Source of the DNA: Sphingobium lactosutens
GTDB taxonomy: Bacteria; Pseudomonadota; Alphaproteobacteria; Sphingomonadales; Sphingomonadaceae
Length of the DNA stretch: 64,000 nt
Direction: 5' to 3'
Assembly: GCF_013393185.1 (NCBI RefSeq)
Contig: NZ_QJQX01000031.1
Span: 62,001-126,000 of the forward strand
Part shown: positions 63,836 to 64,000 of the stretch, piece after piece
Layout: every line of letters starts with the position of its first letter
How positions within the stretch are numbered: position 1 is the first letter of the stretch
Notes under the pieces: model-generated
Databases searched by the model: none
What the model saw: only the letters and a program-made list of their open reading frames with translations
Told to the model about the DNA's origin: nothing
Program-made: the position numbers and the translations under genes

Positions 63836-64000
63836 TTGAGTACCGATCCTTTCTCGACCCGACGTTTCAACCGTTTCCATGGCCGTGTGGAAAGCGACCG
63901 CCCCTGCGCGGCGCCGGGCTGCCCCGAGCCGGGCGAATTCCGCGCGCCGCCGGAAGAGGGCAGCCGATCGGGACATGACGGGCCGCGCTGGCGCTGGCTG
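63836..64000 (+). CDS. J-domain-type protein, 5' part
   Basis: A frame starting with TTG at 63836 reads LSTDPFSTRRFNRFHGRVES then DRPCAAPGCPEPGEFRAPPEE..., and runs off the right edge after 55 codons. AGGA lies 5 nt before the TTG. From memory, sphingomonad DnaJ-domain proteins coded divergently from bolA begin with this RFHGRVESDRPCAAPGC pattern, with the J-domain at the C-terminus, which is outside the window. The identification rests on this N-terminal pattern only. Confidence 0.65.
   Translation, partial: MSTDPFSTRRFNRFHGRVESDRPCAAPGCPEPGEFRAPPEEGSRSGHDGPRWRWL

Overview
The window reads as chromosomal DNA of an alphaproteobacterium of the Sphingomonadaceae, most like Sphingobium. The grounds are high GC with strong third-position bias, many TGA/ATG stop-start overlaps, a UrcA-family secreted protein, a large TonB-dependent receptor with its own TetR regulator, a GtrA/flippase-type surface polysaccharide background, and palindromic intergenic repeats of the type common in sphingomonads. 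Most of it is ordinary housekeeping DNA; the unusual material lies between genes.

Layout. 1-8.3 kb: 3' end of ssb, galU, a small hypothetical, an SDHAF4-type succinate dehydrogenase assembly factor of 57 residues, htpX, a coupled small membrane protein, rsmB, a stand-alone PAS-like protein, rpe and a heparinase II/III-like protein. 8.4-15.2 kb: DUF1993, purH, a UrcA protein, then a membrane/glycan group (FAD oxidoreductase, GtrA, polytopic membrane protein). 15.2-19.0 kb: msrB, a NatAB-like ABC exporter and queG. 19.1-20.2 kb: an atypical tRNA-like gene, a low-GC tyrosine phosphatase gene and a repeat element. 20.2-29.5 kb: hydrolase, hemC-hemD-membrane protein operon, tsaD-gpsA, a flippase, an adenosine-kinase-like PfkB protein, an EI24 protein and a lipoprotein. 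29.5-30.5 kb: three different repeat structures and a low-GC orphan gene. 30.5-39.7 kb: gltX, nadE, prs, two VOC proteins, a HisN-like phosphatase, a macrodomain protein and an AsmA protein. 39.8-45.2 kb: rpmI-rplT, a LysE exporter, a GIY-YIG nuclease gene bracketed by perfect inverted repeats, pheS-pheT. 45.3-53.2 kb: secreted hypothetical, aldose-1-epimerase-like protein, prfC, MFS transporter, TonB receptor and TetR. 53.2-64 kb: pentapeptide-repeat protein, metX-metW, a 2-hydroxyacid dehydrogenase, hisC-tyrA, ftsE-ftsX-ydcF-plsC, a zinc-ribbon membrane protein, bolA-pirin and the start of a J-domain-type protein.

How genes work together: hemC/hemD make uroporphyrinogen III; metX/metW start methionine synthesis; hisC/tyrA serve histidine and tyrosine synthesis; purH and prs serve nucleotides; pheS/pheT, gltX, tsaD, queG, rsmB, prfC and the two ribosomal proteins serve translation; ftsE/ftsX serve division. 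The MFS transporter, TonB receptor and TetR look like a regulated uptake locus of unknown substrate.

The most noteworthy signals are: (1) a GIY-YIG nuclease gene exactly bracketed by identical 32-bp inverted hairpin repeats, with a gene-less pair of the same repeat about 11 kb away, which suggests a mobile repeat/nuclease system; (2) a leucine-tRNA-like gene with intact stems but an anticodon loop of only 4 nt; (3) two inverted copies of a roughly 290-bp element with a conserved hairpin over an ATG and a coding-like substitution pattern at its 3' end, bracketing about 9.9 kb. All assignments come from reading the sequence and remembered family motifs; no database search was run.
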